Positions 24,061-35,565 of a stretch of 64,000 bases of DNA are shown here, piece by piece. The position numbers and the translations under genes are program-made. Within the stretch, counting starts at the first letter, position 1. Every line of letters starts with the position of its first letter. This stretch comes from Ascaphus truei (lineage: Eukaryota; Chordata; Amphibia; Anura; Ascaphidae), in assembly GCA_036426205.1 (NCBI GenBank), contig CM071570.1, forward strand, positions 74,183,763-74,247,762, in the 5' to 3' direction. Below the pieces are notes generated by a model. It was not told the origin of the DNA. It saw nothing but the letters and a program-made list of their open reading frames with translations, and did not search any database.

Positions 24061-24703
24061 GGGAGGAACTGGGGAAAAGGGAAAAAGGAAAGCCCCCGCA
24101 TCAGCTTGAAGTAGGATACGGTCATTGAACCGTGCCTCTGAGCCATGTTACTGCATACTTTATGCTAGCCCTTAATAGGTTCCCTTGTATGTCTCTATTC
24201 AATATATCAGCGTGTCCTTTGTCCACCGGTATGTGTATGTTTAGTGACCACACGTCGTTACATTATCCCAGTACTTTAGTCACACTAGCTCTATATATAT
24301 TTTTATAGGGTACATTATTATTTTTGTTCAGTATTTTTCCTTAGGTATCAGTGCTGGTATATGGTTATACTATACCGTACCAGTTTCAGTCAATAGTAGT
24401 GACATACTCACGGGTACTATTTATTCCTCAGGAATCCATTACGGACAAATTAGCCTATATACTATTAGGCTTTTCTATAGACTAGTGTTGTCTTAGGTCC
24501 AGCTTCCACATCACTTTTTGTTGGAGTGTCAATTGGTTTGTCTCTAGGGAGTGGCCCTGGACCTTCTCACCACATCCCTCTGTACAAGTATTTTTTATAC
24601 CACTTTTTGCTGTATTGATTAAACAATTAGTTTTTACGTTTACCATTATTCCTACTTTATCCTTTCGAGTGCATTCATTGGGGTATCTTTGTCTGTTCTG
24701 TTC
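24061..24703. mobile_element. 643-bp insertion in the LINE, flanked by a 14-bp direct repeat
   Basis: GTGTAGACAGAATC occurs at 24047-24060 and again at 24704-24717, exactly where the LINE coding sequence resumes. That is a target-site duplication of length typical for retroposition. The insert ends in 'tctgttctgttc', a possible short tandem tail. I do not recognise the family and see no coding sequence. TA-rich and non-coding, it could be a truncated LINE 3' end or a SINE-like unit. Confidence 0.75.
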
Positions 24704-24717
24704 GTGTAGACAGAATC

Positions 24718-25622
24718 AAATGCTTTTCTCCGTAATCATAGCTTTGGGAAATCACTTCCTGTATGACATAGATGTAGTCCATTGTGTTGTATCCACTGCA
24801 AAATCTCGCTTGCTCTCTAGGTTGGGCAAAGTCCAGAGTCTGTTGTAGTCGATTAGTGAGTATCTTCATAAAAATCTTGTAATTGATTGGAAGTAGATTG
24901 ATAGCTACTTTTAAGATTTCAGTTGTAATTCCATCTTCCTGGGAGCCACTTCTTGTGGAAGGATGCATGGTGCACCATTTGTGGTTTTTTTCTCGTGTGT
25001 CCTCTGCTGTATTATGCCCTGTGTTATCTGTGTTCATGTACAATACATGTAGAAATCCTCAACTCTCTTTATGAGAAGTGCAAAGTTTTTTTATGTTTGA
25101 TCCATCATCTTGTTTGAGGGCATTGATTTTCTTCGTCCAAACCATAAATCACTGCTTTGTCTTCTTTAAGCTTTTGTTATCATCGATAATCTTCTTCACC
25201 ATATCACAGTTACATTTTCTTACATCTTTAGTTATATGTTTGTGAATTGTCCTGCACAGCTCTGCATATTCAATTCTTATTCTTGCATCTTGAGATTACT
25301 TCATTTCTTGACGTCTCCTCATTAATTGTTTTGTTTAATCAGATATTTTCTTATTCTGTTTTCTGTTAGTGATTCCTTCAGTTATTTCTGTGCTATAGGA
25401 TATAGTAAATTTCATTCTTGACTCCATTTGGGTCCATTCCATGTCCACTTTTTATTTAGATTCTTCTTGAAGAATGAATTCATAATATATACGCTTTCAC
25501 ATTCTGCAAATTCTACCAATCTGTCCCCACGTCCATTCCTGTTACCGTAATCATACTTATCAACTGATGCTTTGTCTTTCTGGTGGGCATCAATCTTTGC
25601 ATTGAAATCTCCCATAACTATA
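24718..25622 (-). pseudogene. RTE-type LINE: endonuclease end and RT N-terminal part
   Basis: The minus strand begins 'VMGDFNAKIDAHQKD' (25610), the AP-endonuclease GDFNA motif, followed by 'YDYGNRNGRGDRLVEFAE' and 'YIMNSFFKKNLNKKWTWNGP', diagnostic for RTE/BovB-like LINEs. RT motifs follow: 'GSQEDGITTEILKV' (expected 'GPDGI..E'), 'ILTNRLQQTLD', and 'QPREQARFCSGYNTMDYIYVIQEVI' (24780-24870). Interrupting stops and frameshifts make it a remnant. It continues into 23200-24046 after the 643-bp insertion. Confidence 0.82.
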
Positions 25623-25659
25623 TTAATATTAATATAATATAGATATTATATTAACCCCC

Positions 25660-26165
25660 CAAATATGGAATACACCAAAAAGCACTGGCCCTAATTTACC
25701 GGAGGCTGGATTGTTCCTTGGCTTGACAGCGTTCATGAAGAAGGCATGAACGCAGATGGTCCTAAGAATCCCCAGAGTTTAAATAAAAGCTGCAATTGAA
25801 ACCTAAACCTGGCTACCTACAACGTTAGGGCTCTCTCGAGTGAAGCAGCACAGCAAGAACTGGAGGACTACTTAAAAAGATTACATGGGATATTGTTGGT
25901 ATTAGTGAAGTTAGAAAAAAAGATGAAGGCTTCATTGTGCTCAAAGGTAGACATCTATTAGGTGCAGCCAATGGAAGAACCAGTGAAGCAGGGTTCATCA
26001 TGAACAAGAGATTGAGAAAGAACATAGTGGAATATGAAAGCTCATCAGAAAGAGCAGCCAGAATCATAATTCAGTTGACAAAGAGATACAGGCTTCAAAT
26101 AATGAGTGTATGCTCTAACATCAAAGGTGGAAGACGTCTACCATGAATTCAACCAATATAACAAC
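25660..26165 (+). pseudogene. Inverted 5' segment of the same LINE: endonuclease N-terminal part
   Basis: Plus strand reads 'NLATYNVRALSSEAAQQELEDY' wording from about 25800, then after a one-base frameshift near 25875 'GFIVLKGRHLLGAANGRTSEAGFIMNKRL...RAARIIIQLTKRYRLQIMSVC'. This is the N-terminal half of the RTE endonuclease. It stops just where the minus-strand segment (starting at GDFNA) would continue. Opposite orientation plus adjacent positions in the ORF is the product expected from twin priming. Confidence 0.82.
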
Positions 26166-26201
26166 AAAGCAAATTGTCATCTCAAGATCACTATACATAT
26201 A

Positions 26202-26202
<1 letters not shown>

Positions 26203-26254
<52 letters not shown>
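26203..26254 (+). repeat. (GT)n microsatellite
   Basis: About 26 uninterrupted TG units at the outer edge of the inverted LINE segment. Confidence 0.97.
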
Positions 26255-26255
<1 letters not shown>

Positions 26256-26759
26256 TTGTACCAGTGAGAGGGTTACGGCGTACAGCTGTGTTCTCCACGT
26301 GTGTCCCCATGCCGGGGGGTGAGCGCCATAAGATGAAGGGGGGGGGTGAGGGGGGGTTGCGTAGGGTGGGGGGTAAATGTGGCCTGGGGACGTATCGGAG
26401 GTTGGGCGGTCCGGTGGGTCGGTCCTGTTTCTTAGGGGATCGGGTTGCGCAGGGGGATGGGGACTTGGCGGTTCGTGCTTTGTGTCGCATGTGTGGGGGA
26501 CTTATAATTTTGTTCGGCGCCCAGTGGTTTAGGACATGGTACGTGGGGCCTTGGGCGGACGGGGGCGTGGGAGTTGGAGTTTTGTCGGGGGGATGGGAGT
26601 TTGGGTTTTGGTGGTGTGTTTTTTTTTGGTTTTTTTTTGGTGGTTTTTTCTCTGTTCTTGTCTTGTCTCTGCTTGTGTTACATACATTACTTAATATATT
26701 ATATATATATTTAATTATATATATATATTAGATGATAGATAGATAGATAGATAGATGTA
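26255..26759. other. G/T-rich unassigned segment and GATA tract
   Basis: 26255-26660 is strikingly G-rich on the plus strand with many GGGG runs and CpGs, unlike its AT-rich neighbours. I do not recognise it. (TA)n and (GATA)n follow up to the duplicated unit. Confidence 0.5.
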
Positions 26760-29700
26760 ATAGATAGATATGCAATACTGAACTGGTGCTAGTGCCATAA
26801 AAATATAGTGAAACATATTATTGTCAAGTATTCCTAATGCAATTGTCATTGTTTGATACCTACTGAGTGCTGTCGCCTCATTGCCACCTTCATCGTTGGT
26901 AACGTATGTTTCCACTATATAATTATATAAGGTTAATATTACATAATAATACATATGTATGATGGGGAAGAGAGTGGGTGACATGGGGGAAAAAGTGACG
27001 TTGATGGTGGAAGAGATTGGACATGGGAGTAGAAGGAAGTGACATGGAGGGAGAAGAGGGTGGACAATGGGGAAGAAATGACATGGAAGGAAGAATTACA
27101 TGGGAGTTGAGAGTCAAATAGGGGGTAGTGACAATGGGGAAAAGTGTCTTTACCTCCTCTGGTGCAGTTGTAGGGACAGCGTGGGTTAACCTCCAGCCAA
27201 CGTTACCTGTGTCAACTGCCCTCTCCACCTCTTCTAATGATTGGTTCCCTAGTGTCAGAGAAGTGGAGCCATCAATCAACGACAGCGGAGAACCAGAGGA
27301 TCTAGGGAACTGAGGCTGGGTAGTGCAGGGGAATCATGGAACTACGATCACTGACCTCCAACCCTCCAAGCACCAGAGGGGGCACTCGAATGCTCGGCAT
27401 TGGGAGGAGGGACCCAAATCTGAATCTGATGCAGAAACTTTTTGTGTTCGTTTTTGTCTCGGATTCAGGACCCTAGATACATGCTCATGGAGTAACCCGA
27501 ACTTGAGTGTCCAAGTTTCGAGTGGCAGAAACCCGGACTTCGCGCCCAGGAGGTTTCAGTTTTCGTTTTAAAAATATATTATTTTGCCTGGTTTGGTAAT
27601 ATGATAACCTACCTACCCTAATTAATACAGCAAGATGCATTTCTTTGTGAAAATGACTATTTTCGCACAGCAATTCCATTATCTCTGTTTAATTAATGTG
27701 CCTGTCAATCAATTCCGTAGTCCTGAAGATTTATTAATTACTTCAAGATATGTCTTAGAAGGGCTACTTCTTAAAAAACCTTAGTTGCCGGAAGACAACT
27801 TACAGCACATTCACTTGAATGGACCATAAGGCCATAATTACTAAACTCTGCTTGAAGGGTTGTCTTATAGAGTAGCACTGTTTGTAAATATGGCCCATGC
27901 AGTACATACCTGTGAACGCATCTGCATTCCCCTTACCTGAAATCATTGGCACCCACCATTTTATCTTGTGTTGTGTAACATTATCTGAAGTGACCTGAAA
28001 CGGTATATTGCTAGGAAATGTGGTCATTTTCCACTTAATTCACGAATTGGGTGAAATTTGCCAGGTTGTTTTTTTGCGAAACATAAGAAAAATGTCAGCC
28101 TTCACAAAAGATTTATTTGGTCAACATTGAACCTCTAAATGGACGGTTACGTGGCCCTTTTATTACTTCCATTTATTGCCATTTTTTTTTTTAAACTGGT
28201 GAACTTTCACAACATTTAAGAGAAAACTGCAAAAAAGTTGCGAACCAAATGTGAAGATATTTCCACAACCCGATTACTATTATTAAAACAGTAACGCTCA
28301 AATCAATAAGCAGCACCATTACCCTTTACAGTAAAAATAATGTCTTAATGATAACAACGAATATAAAACTCAATACAAATTGAGCACGCATGCGCAACGT
28401 TGACCGGAGCCGCACAGTCACCAGCAGACGGAGGGGGAGAGAGGCGGGTGAGGAAAGCTGTCTGTCGGAAGTCTGGTATTGCAGGTGTTTTGTGTCCATA
28501 GACGGCTTCACTACAGCAGAGAGGTGCCGGAACCCCTGCTGACGTCACAGGTATGGAAGTACAGAAGGGGCGGAGTAACGCCACTGCGGAGACACCTCGA
28601 GGCTGGAGGAATCAGCATACAACCCCACAACAAGCCTTCAAGTCTTCAGGGCGGCAAAAACTGGACTTTCTAGTATTGTTGATGTATCCTGTGAGAAATT
28701 CCATCTTTTTAAACGCTAAGGTTTTGTGTTTTTTTTGGTCAACACAATTATGCATTGGTTCAGTACTGTATTCTGTTTAATGTGGATCACATATATAATA
28801 CTGGAATTTTTTGAGGGGGATGCTGACTAAATGCTTTCCCAAATATATGACGATAACGTGGCTGAAACTGCCATTTGCAGTGATTGTCAAGGACCACATT
28901 TGCTAGTAAAATTCTTGTACAATGGGTGCGATTTGTTGTTGTGTTTTGGGAAATTGCAGCAAACAAAAGGAGTGCTCCATCTATACGGTACAATGCATTT
29001 GTTAGCATGAGTTTACAGCACAGCAAACCACCCGTTATTGTATTTGTACTTCATGTAATGGTTTGAAAACTATGTTTGTGCATTTAGGGGGTATGTGTAT
29101 ACTGTAGTAATGAGGAAGTGAGAAGAGGGCAAGGCATGCTGTAGCAGGAAATGAGAAGTAAGGCAGAGTTTGTAGGATATAACACAGAACTGTTTAGAGC
29201 TGGATTTACAGGTGGTTATGAAAGTATGATTTGTTAGAGCACTTTACAGCCTGCTTTCCTGAATGCTGAATACTATAATTGGAGATGAGGACAGGAATCA
29301 GACCCGGCAAAATAACAGCTTTCTCTGCAATATGGAAGGTAATGTCAGAGTACTGCAAGTGAGTGACACATTTCTTAAATGACTTTGAGGTACACCTACT
29401 TTTTACTATTTACTGTTTAGCGCAAGCAATTCTTTTTTCACATGATTTTTTGTAAATAGAATTTGAATGGGGAAGGGGGGGGGGGGGGGGGGGTACTCCA
29501 GAGCTGAACCACACAATATTTAGTTCTGCAGATCCCCTACTTCCATATATCTTAACTTTTTAGTGCCCGGTGTTTGAATGCGACATTGTGTCTTCTATTG
29601 GACTGTGGGCACCACCTTGAAAAATCCAGGAAGTAAACGGCAACTAAAATAGTAAGTATCCCAGGAACCTATGCTATTGGATGACTATTGTTACTTCTGT

Positions 29701-30817
29701 TCTGGAGGGCTCCTTCTGTAAATCAAAACACAAAACGGCAGGATTACTGCAGCAATACATTCAATATCTACCGTACTGTGTGTTTTAAAAACACAGTTCT
29801 GTAATATTAGATAATAAAAAATCAACTCTAATGCTAATTTATGAGTGTTAATATTACTGGTTGCTCTAGCAGGTTTTAACACACCTCCCCGGCAGTGCAA
29901 GAACTTTGGCAACAATGATCAGAAACAGGAAATGTTGCTATGTTCCCAGCAGGACACTGTGGCTGAGTTGCAAGCTATAACAATAGACAATGTTACCTTA
30001 GTAATATAAGGCCGACTCGCCCACTGCCTGCTACGGCCGCGAGCTTCTGTCCGCGCCTCCACCGTGCGCTCCTGCAGCCCAGCAATCTGTGGAGCTAGCT
30101 GCGGAGACAGGTTCGCGGAGATTGGGGCATGCCGGGGGCTTGACGAACGTGTCACCGGCTGGTTCACCTTTATTGGCTGAACCAGCTCACGTGACGCAAG
30201 TGCAGCCCGAAATGTCAATTTGGGGTTGGCGGGAAAATGTCGCAGCGTCAACGCTGTACTTTGCCGCCACAAGCAGTTTCTAGTGTGCAACTGGTCATCC
30301 ACTAGCCTCAAGAGTGCCGAACGTGCGCACGGCATGACGTGTAGCAGGCAGCGTTAGCTAGCCCTAGGGTTGCATTGTAACTGCTGAGTTACACTAACAG
30401 GAGGACTGAATAAGGAGCAGCCATTACTTGAATCCAGAGAGTGGGATATTGCTGATCGATCACAGGACAACGGATCGATCAGGCAGTTAGTGAATTAGTT
30501 TTCATTAATGTAAAATGTTGCACAGAACTGGAATACTTGCTTAGATTTTTGAAAACTAGAGATGTACTGTAACAAGACTTGCTTTTCTAAAAGGTGAGCA
30601 CCAGTATTATCTCCCAGCAGGTGGCTAATCAAGCAAAGGATGAATACTGTGGGGGGCCCTTTCAAAAGCATGGACCCCCACAGCTTAATCCTTCCGGGCA
30701 GCAAACCTTGCTGTTCTTGTGGCGGTGGAGGGGCCGCCATCGGACCCCGGTTTTCCACATTTGTTTCCTCTCGTTGCCCACAAAACCAGTAAGTCTTGCA
30801 CATCTGTACATGCTAGC
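26760..30817. repeat. Tandem duplication, unit 1 (~4.06 kb)
   Basis: The whole unit recurs at 31145-35236 in the same order and orientation. Landmarks: 'tatgcaatactgaactggtgc' (26769/31160), 'gatggggaagagagtggg' (26961/31360), the CpG-rich block (28380/32790), the poly-G run (29477/33883), the MITE (30010/34430), and 'cagtaagtcttgc' (30788/35205). Differences are mainly 1-4 bp indels. The purine-rich start (26950-27150), the CpG-rich 28380-28620 with a TGACGTCA box and the end segment contain no gene I can defend. Confidence 0.93.
30010..30363. mobile_element. CpG-rich MITE in duplication unit 1
   Basis: The inverted ends share CTGCCTGCTAC. The outer TIR bases are better preserved in the second copy (34430-34785). 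The flanks are TAA/TAG, compatible with a TWA target as in Harbinger. An internal inverted repeat surrounds 'ctggttcacctttattggctgaaccag' (about 30158-30184). Confidence 0.6.
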
Positions 30818-30856
<39 letters not shown>

Positions 30857-31118
30857 CACAGACACACATCTTGCAGGGATCAGTACTATATATACATATC
30901 TATATGGTGTGTGTGCGTGTGTGTGTGACATATATACAGTAGGTAGGTAAATAGATAGACAGATAGACAGATAGATACAGTAAATAGATGCACACACCTT
31001 GCAGGGCTCTGTACTATATATATATATTGATTGATTGACAGATAGATAGATACAGATAGATACACACATACACCTGGCAGAGCTCTGCAGGGTTCAGTAC
31101 TATATTATATATATATAT

Positions 31119-31144
<26 letters not shown>
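30818..31144. repeat. (GATA)n-rich linker between duplicated units
   Basis: Several GATA/GACA tracts alternate with a ~90-bp unit containing 'ca(c/g)ctt(t/g)gcagggctc(t)gtactatata' present three times (about 30866, 30996 and 31074). Cysteine-free Tyr/Ile/Ser ORFs on the minus strand are artefacts. Confidence 0.9.
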
Positions 31145-31161
<17 letters not shown>

Positions 31162-34100
31162 TGCAATACTGAACTGGTGCTAGTGCCATAAAAAATAATA
31201 GTGAAACATACATTATATGTGCAAGTATTCCTAATGCAATTGTCATTGTTTGATACCTACTGAGTGCTGTCGCCTCATTGCCACCTTCATCGTTGGTAAC
31301 GTATGTTTCACATATATACATATATAGGTATAGTATATACATAATATATACATATGTATGATGGGGAAGAGAGTGGGTGACATGGGGGAAAAAGTGACGT
31401 TGATGGTGGAAGAGATTGACATGGGAGTAGAAGGAAGTGACATGGAGGGAGAAGAGGGTGACAATGGGGAAGAAAGTGACATGGAAGGAGAGAATTACAT
31501 GGGAGTTGAGAGTCAAATAGGGGGTAGTGACAATGGGGAAAAGTGTCTTTACCTCCTCTGGTGCAGTTGTAGGGACAGCGTGGGTTAACCTCCAGCTCCA
31601 ACGTTACCTGTGTCAACTGCCCTCTCCACCTCTTCTAATGATTGGTTCCCTAGTGTCAGAGAAGGTGGAGCCATCAACAGACAGCGGAAGGACCAGAGGA
31701 TCTAGGGAACTGAAGGCTGGGGTAGTGGGGCAGGGAATCTAACGGATCACTGACCTCCAACCCTCCAAGCACCAGAGGGGCATCGAATGCTCGGCAGTGG
31801 GAGGAGGGACCCAAATCTGAATCTGATGCAGAAACTTTTTGTGTTCGTTTTTGTCTCGGATTCAGGACCCTAGATACATGCTCATGGAGTAACCCGAACT
31901 TGAGTGTCCTGGAAGTTTCGAGTGGCAGAAACCCGGACATCGCAGGCCCAGGAGGTTTCAGTTTTCGTTTTAAAAAATATATTATTTTGCCTGGTTTGGT
32001 AATATGATAACTACCTACCCTAATTAATACAGCAAGATGCATTTCTTTGTGAAAATGACTATTTTCGCACAGCAATTCCATTATCTCTGTTTAATTAATG
32101 TGCCTGTCAATTCAATTCCAGTATGCCTGAAGATTTATTAATTACTTCAAGATATGTCTTATGAAGGGCTACTTCTTAAAAAACCTTAGTTGCCGGAAGA
32201 CAACTTACAGCACATTCACTTGAATGGACCATAAAAGGCCATAATTACTAAACTCTGCTTGAAGGTTGTCTTATAGAGTAGCACTGTTTAGTAAATATGG
32301 CCCATGCAGTACACCTCGTGAACGCATCTGCATTCCCTTACCTGAAATCATTGGCACCCACATTTTATCTTGTGTTGTGTAACATTATCTGAAGTGACCT
32401 GAAACGGTATATTGCTAGATAGAAATGTGGTCATTTTCCACTTAAATTCACGAATTGGGTGAAATTTGCCAGGTTTTTTTTGCGAAACATTAAGAAAAAA
32501 TGTCAGCCTTCACAAAAGATTTATTTGGTCAACATTGAACCTCTAAATGGACGGTTACGTGGCCCTTTATATACTTCCATTTATTGCCATTTTTTTTTTT
32601 AAACTGGTGAACTTTCACAACATTTAAGAGAAAACTGCAAAAAAGTTGCGAACCAAATGTGAAGATATTTCCACAACCCGATTACTATTATTAAAAACAG
32701 TAACGCTCAAATCAATAAGCAGCACCATTACCCTTTACAGTAAAAATAATGTGCTTAATGATAACAACGAATATAAAACTCAATACAAATTGAGCACGCA
32801 TGCGCAACGTTGACCGGAGCCGAACGCAGTCACCAGCAGACGGAGGGGGAGAGAGGCGGGTGAAGGAAAGCTGTCTGTCGGAAGTCTGGTATTGCAGGTG
32901 TTTTGTCCATAGACGGCTTCACTACAGCAGAGAGGTGCCGGAACCCCTGCTGACGTCACAGGTATGGAAGTACAGAAGCGGAGAATAAACGCCACTGCGG
33001 AGACACCTCGAGGCTGGAGGATCAGCATACTAACCCCACAACAAGCCTTCAAGTCTTCAGGGCGGCAGGAAACTGGACTTTCTAGTATTGGTATTGTATC
33101 CTGTGAGAAATTCCATCTTTTAAACGCTAAGGTTTTGTGTTTTTTTGGTCAACACAAATTATGCATTGGTTCAGTACTGTATTCTGTTTAATGTGGATCA
33201 CATATATAACTGGAATTTTTTGAGGGGGATGCTGACTAAATGCTTTCCAAATTATTGACCGAATAAACGTGCTGAAACTGCCATTTGCAGTAGATTGTCA
33301 AGGACCACATTTGCTAGTAAAATTCTTGTACAATGGGTGCGATTTGTTGTTGTTTTTGTGGAAATTGCAATGCAAACAAAAGGAGTGCTCCATCTATACG
33401 GTACAATGCATTTGTTAGCATGAGTTTAACAGCAAACCACCCGTTATTGTATTTGTACTTCATGTAATGGTTTGAAAACTATGTTTGTGCATTTAGGGGG
33501 TATGTGTATACTGTAGTAATGAGGAAGTGAGAAGAGGGCAAGGCATGCTGTAGCAGGAAATGAGAAGTAAGGCAGAGTTTGTAGGTATAACACAGAACTG
33601 TTTAGAGCTGGATTTACAGTGGTTATGAAAGTATGATTTGTTAGAGCACTTTACAGCCTGCTTTCCTGAATGCTGAATACTATAATTGGAGATGAGGACA
33701 GGGAATCAGACCCTGCAAAAATAACAGCTTTCTCTGCAATATGGAAGGTAATGTCAGAGTACTGCAAGTGAGTGACACATTTCTTAAATGACTTTGAGGT
33801 ACACCTACTTTTTACTATTTACTGTTTAGCGCAAGCAATTCTTTTTTCACATGGATTTTTTGTAAATAGAATTTGAATGGGGAAGGGGGGGGGGGGGGTA
33901 CTCCAGAGCTGAACCACACAATATTTAGTTCTGCAGATCCCCTACTTCCAGATATACTTAACTTTTTAGTGCCCGGTGTTTGAGATGCGACATTGTGTCT
34001 TCCTATTGGACTGTGGGCACCACCTTGAAAAATCCAGGAAGTAAACTGGCAACTAAAATAGTAAGTATCCCAGGAACCTATGCTATTGGATGACTATTGT

Positions 34101-35236
34101 GTACTTCTGTTCTGGAGGGCTCCTTCTGTAAATCAAAACACAAAACGGGCAGGATTACTGCAGCAATACATTCAATATCTTACCGTACGTGTGTTGTTTT
34201 TAAAAACACCAGTTCTGTAATATTAGATAATAAAAAAATCAACTCCTAATGCTAATTTTAATGAGTGTTAATATACTGGTTGCTCTAGCAGGTTTTAACA
34301 CACCTCCCCGGCAGTGCAAGAACTTTGGCAACAAATGATCAGAAACAGGAAATGTTGCTATGTTCCCAGCAGGACACTGTGGCTGAGTTGCAAGCTATAA
34401 CAATAGACAATGTTACCTTAGTAATATAAGGCCGAGCTCACACTGCCTGCTACGGCCGCGAGCTTCTGTCCGCGCCTCCACCGTGCGCTCCTGCAGCCCA
34501 GCAATCTGTGAGCTAGCTGCAGGAGACAGGTCGCGGAGATTGGGGGCATGCCGGGGGCTTGACGAACGTGTCACCGAGCTGGTTCACCTTTATTGGCTGA
34601 ACCAGCTCACGTGACGCAAGTGCAGCCCGAAATGTCAATTTGGGTTGTGGCGGGAAAATGTCGCAGCGTCAACGCTGTACTTTGCCGCCACAAGCAGTTT
34701 CTAGTGTGACAACTGTCATCCACTAGCCTCAAAGAGTGCCGAACGTGCGCACGCATGACGTGTAGCAGGCAGCGTGAGCTAGCCCTAGGGTTGCATTGTA
34801 ACTGCTGAGTTACACTAACAGGAGGACTGAATAAGGAGCAGCCATTACTTGAATCCAGAGAGTGGGATATTTGCTGATCGATCACAGGACAACGGATCGA
34901 TCAGCAGCTTAGTGAATTAGTTTTCATTAAAGGTATGTTGCACAGAACTGGAATACTTGCTTAGATGTTTGAAAACTAGAGATGTACTGTAACAAGACTT
35001 GCTTTTCTAAAAGGTGAGCACCAGTATTATCTCCCAGCAGGTGGCTAATCAAGCAAAGGATGAATACTGTGGGGGCCCCTTTCAAAAGCATGGACCCCCA
35101 CAGCTTTAATCCTTCCGGGCAGCAAACCTTGCTGTTCTTGTGGCGGTGGAGGGGCCGCCATCGGACCCCGGTTTTCCACATTTGTTTCCCGTTGCCACAA
35201 AACCAGTAAGTCTTGCTACATCTGTACATGCTAGCC
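31145..35236. repeat. Tandem duplication, unit 2 (~4.09 kb)
   Basis: Second copy of 26760-30817. It ends at 'acatgctagcc', where unit 1 enters the GATA tract, so the right breakpoint is at the microsatellite. It has fewer apparent deletions in some places (for example the MITE TIRs) and more in others, so neither copy is simply the ancestral one. Confidence 0.93.
34430..34785. mobile_element. CpG-rich MITE in duplication unit 2
   Basis: TIRs GGCCGAGCTCACACTGCC and (inverted) GGGCTAGCTCACGCTGCC continue to a shared TGCTAC, about 24 bp with few mismatches. The body is non-coding and CpG-rich. It is probably PIF/Harbinger-related, and the better preserved of the two duplicated copies. Confidence 0.68.
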
Positions 35237-35264
35237 ATGGACATTAAGGATGATAATAGAAAAC

Positions 35265-35470
35265 AAACAATGTTTATTTATTTTTAAAATGTTTTACCAG
35301 GAAGTAATACATTGAGAGTTACCTCTCGTTTTCAAGTATGTCCTGGGCACAGAGTTATGGCGACAAATACATAGTTACATTAAGTGAGCAGGGTTAAACA
35401 TTATATACAAGACATTGCATGCATAGTTAAAGATAATACATGTTATAGACGTATGTATTAACAGTATTAA
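35265..35470 (+). mobile_element. Amphibian retroposon fragment ('taccaggaagtaatac' type)
   Basis: The block 'tttaccaggaagtaatacattgagag...tcgttttcaagtatgtcctgggcacagagttat' is a phrase I recall as very common in frog genomes. It ends in an AT-rich tail. The exact family name is not claimed. Confidence 0.5.
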
Positions 35471-35477
35471 CGCTGCA

Positions 35478-35565
35478 TGGTCCATGCTGTTGAAAGCCCT
35501 CCCTCCAGTGTTCATCCTTTGCTTGATGAGCCAATGTTACTTCACACCAAGTGGTGGTCTCTAGA
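35478..35565 (-). repeat. Inverted copy of a block found at 35045-35105
   Basis: On the minus strand 'gcaaaggatgaacactggaggg...ttcaacagcatggacca' matches 'gcaaaggatgaatactgtgggg...ttcaaaagcatggaccc' in both duplicated units (30634 and 35056), with substitutions. So an interspersed repeat is present in both orientations. Confidence 0.7.

Noticed and set aside
30662..31069. Tyr/Ile/Ser repeat ORFs
   Set aside because: Translated (GATA)n microsatellite.
33331..33463. Short ORF MGAICCCFCGNC... as a Cys-rich small gene
   Set aside because: The duplicate at 28920 reads differently after seven codons because of indels; no conserved frame, so chance is likely.
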